Below are positions 4,998 to 5,483 of a stretch of DNA of 5,483 bases, one piece after another (positions within the stretch are counted from its first letter, which is position 1; each line of letters opens with the position of its first letter). Under the pieces are notes generated by a model that was given only the letters and a program-made list of their open reading frames with translations, searched no databases and was not told where the DNA came from. This DNA comes from an uncultured Eubacteriales bacterium (GTDB lineage Bacteria; Bacillota_A; Clostridia; Lachnospirales; Lachnospiraceae). The stretch covers positions 1 through 5,483 of the forward strand of contig ONVT01000168.1 in NCBI GenBank assembly GCA_900321365.1. The letters run 5' to 3'. The translations under genes and the position numbers were made by a program.

Positions 4998-5426
4998 ATG
5001 AAAACCTATATGCCAGGCGCAGCAGGCATCGAGAGAAAGTGGTATGTGGTTGACGCAGAAGGGCAGACGCTCGGACGTCTTGCGGCACAGGTTGCAGCGA
5101 CGCTTCGCGGCAAGAACAAGGCCATCTTCACTCCTTTCCTGGATACGGGCGACTATGTGATCGTCGTCAATGCGGATAAGATTAAAGTGACCGGAAAGAA
5201 GCTCGATCAGAAGACGTACTTCTCTCATTCCAGGTACATCGGCGGAGTCAGGGAGACCAGCCTTCGCGATATGCTTGCGAAGAAGCCGGAGAGAGTCGTT
5301 GAGCACGCAGTCATCGGTATGCTGCCGAAGGGCCCGCTCGGAAGAGCGATGGCCAAGAAGCTCTTCGTCTATGCCGGACCTGAGCACAAGCATGCAGCTC
5401 AGAAGCCGGAAACCATGACGATCTGA
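4998..5426 (+). CDS. rplM: 50S ribosomal protein L13
   Basis: A complete 142-residue L13, the usual bacterial length. This protein binds 23S rRNA early in assembly of the large subunit. Recognised from the N-terminal [26 protein letters not shown], then [24 protein letters not shown], the central [25 protein letters not shown] and the C-terminal [19 protein letters not shown]. The MKTYMPGA start and the closing KPETMTI resemble Lachnospiraceae and related Clostridia. ATG 4998 is chosen over the in-frame ATG 4974 because GGAGG (4983-4987) lies 10 bases before it and because L13 normally begins MKTYM. It is the first gene of a two-gene operon and rpsI follows after 16 bases. The segment [13 protein letters not shown] differs mildly from the more usual YYHHSGYPGG but is otherwise ordinary. 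Confidence 0.98.
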   Translation: MKTYMPGAAGIERKWYVVDAEGQTLGRLAAQVAATLRGKNKAIFTPFLDTGDYVIVVNADKIKVTGKKLDQKTYFSHSRYIGGVRETSLRDMLAKKPERVVEHAVIGMLPKGPLGRAMAKKLFVYAGPEHKHAAQKPETMTI

Positions 5427-5442
5427 TAGGAGGGAATGAACT

Positions 5443-5483
5443 TTGGCTACGGATAGATATTACGGAACTGGAAGAAGAAAGAG
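5443..5483 (+). CDS. rpsI: 30S ribosomal protein S9, N-terminal fragment (3' end outside window)
   Basis: The first 13 codons and two bases of rpsI, reading MATDRYYGTGRRK. The YYGTGRRK motif is the hallmark start of S9, a small-subunit protein whose C-terminal tail reaches the P-site tRNA. The start is TTG (5443-5445). A strong AGGAGGG (5428-5434) lies 8 bases before it, and the nearby ATG at 5436 is out of frame and meets a TAG after six codons. It is co-transcribed with rplM, the standard pair in bacteria. The gene runs off the window edge. Confidence 0.95.
   Translation, partial: MATDRYYGTGRRK

Overview
The window looks like chromosomal DNA from a Gram-positive anaerobe of the Clostridia, most likely Lachnospiraceae-like. 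This rests on the wording of the L13 protein, strong GGAGG-type ribosome binding sites, consensus housekeeping promoters, TTG starts and a cytidylate-kinase-like gene of a type common in that group. The DNA is moderately GC-rich by eye, with the same codon style throughout and no sign of recent transfer. No insertion sequence, CRISPR array, tRNA or rRNA is visible. All genes lie on the + strand.

Layout. (1) Bases 2-169 are the C-terminal end of an oligopeptide ABC transporter binding protein (OppA/DppA type), closed by a strong intrinsic terminator (197-228) and followed by a second inverted repeat (231-268). (2) A clear promoter (313-341) and a hairpin at the very 5' end of its predicted transcript (351-377) lead into a three-gene TRAP transporter operon of the TAXI type: a secreted solute receptor (413-1369), a small membrane-anchored DUF1850 protein that overlaps it (1362-1883), and a fused TRAP permease (1994-3952). 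An intercistronic hairpin (1922-1956) lies before the permease. (3) After a 136-base gap with no convincing terminator or promoter comes a cytidylate-kinase-like P-loop protein (4089-4679), possibly a read-through fourth gene. Its stop codon lies inside a degenerate 12-bp tandem repeat (4675-4758), followed by a long-stem, possibly bidirectional terminator (4761-4798). (4) A perfect consensus promoter (4829-4857) drives the ribosomal protein operon rplM-rpsI (L13, then the start of S9) through a leader of about 130 nt that probably folds and may be the L13 leader element.

How the genes work together. The TAXI receptor would capture an unidentified, probably anionic, organic solute outside the cell and hand it to the fused permease, which would import it with a cation gradient. 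The DUF1850 protein is encoded between the two and is probably an accessory factor of the same transporter. The kinase-like protein has no demonstrated link to transport. The rplM-rpsI operon is an independent housekeeping unit.

The window is mostly ordinary. The observations most worth a second look are the DUF1850 protein with its juxtamembrane His/Cys cluster, the receptor signal peptide with Ser where a lipobox Cys might be expected, the 12-bp repeat over the kinase stop codon, and three RNA hairpins or leaders.
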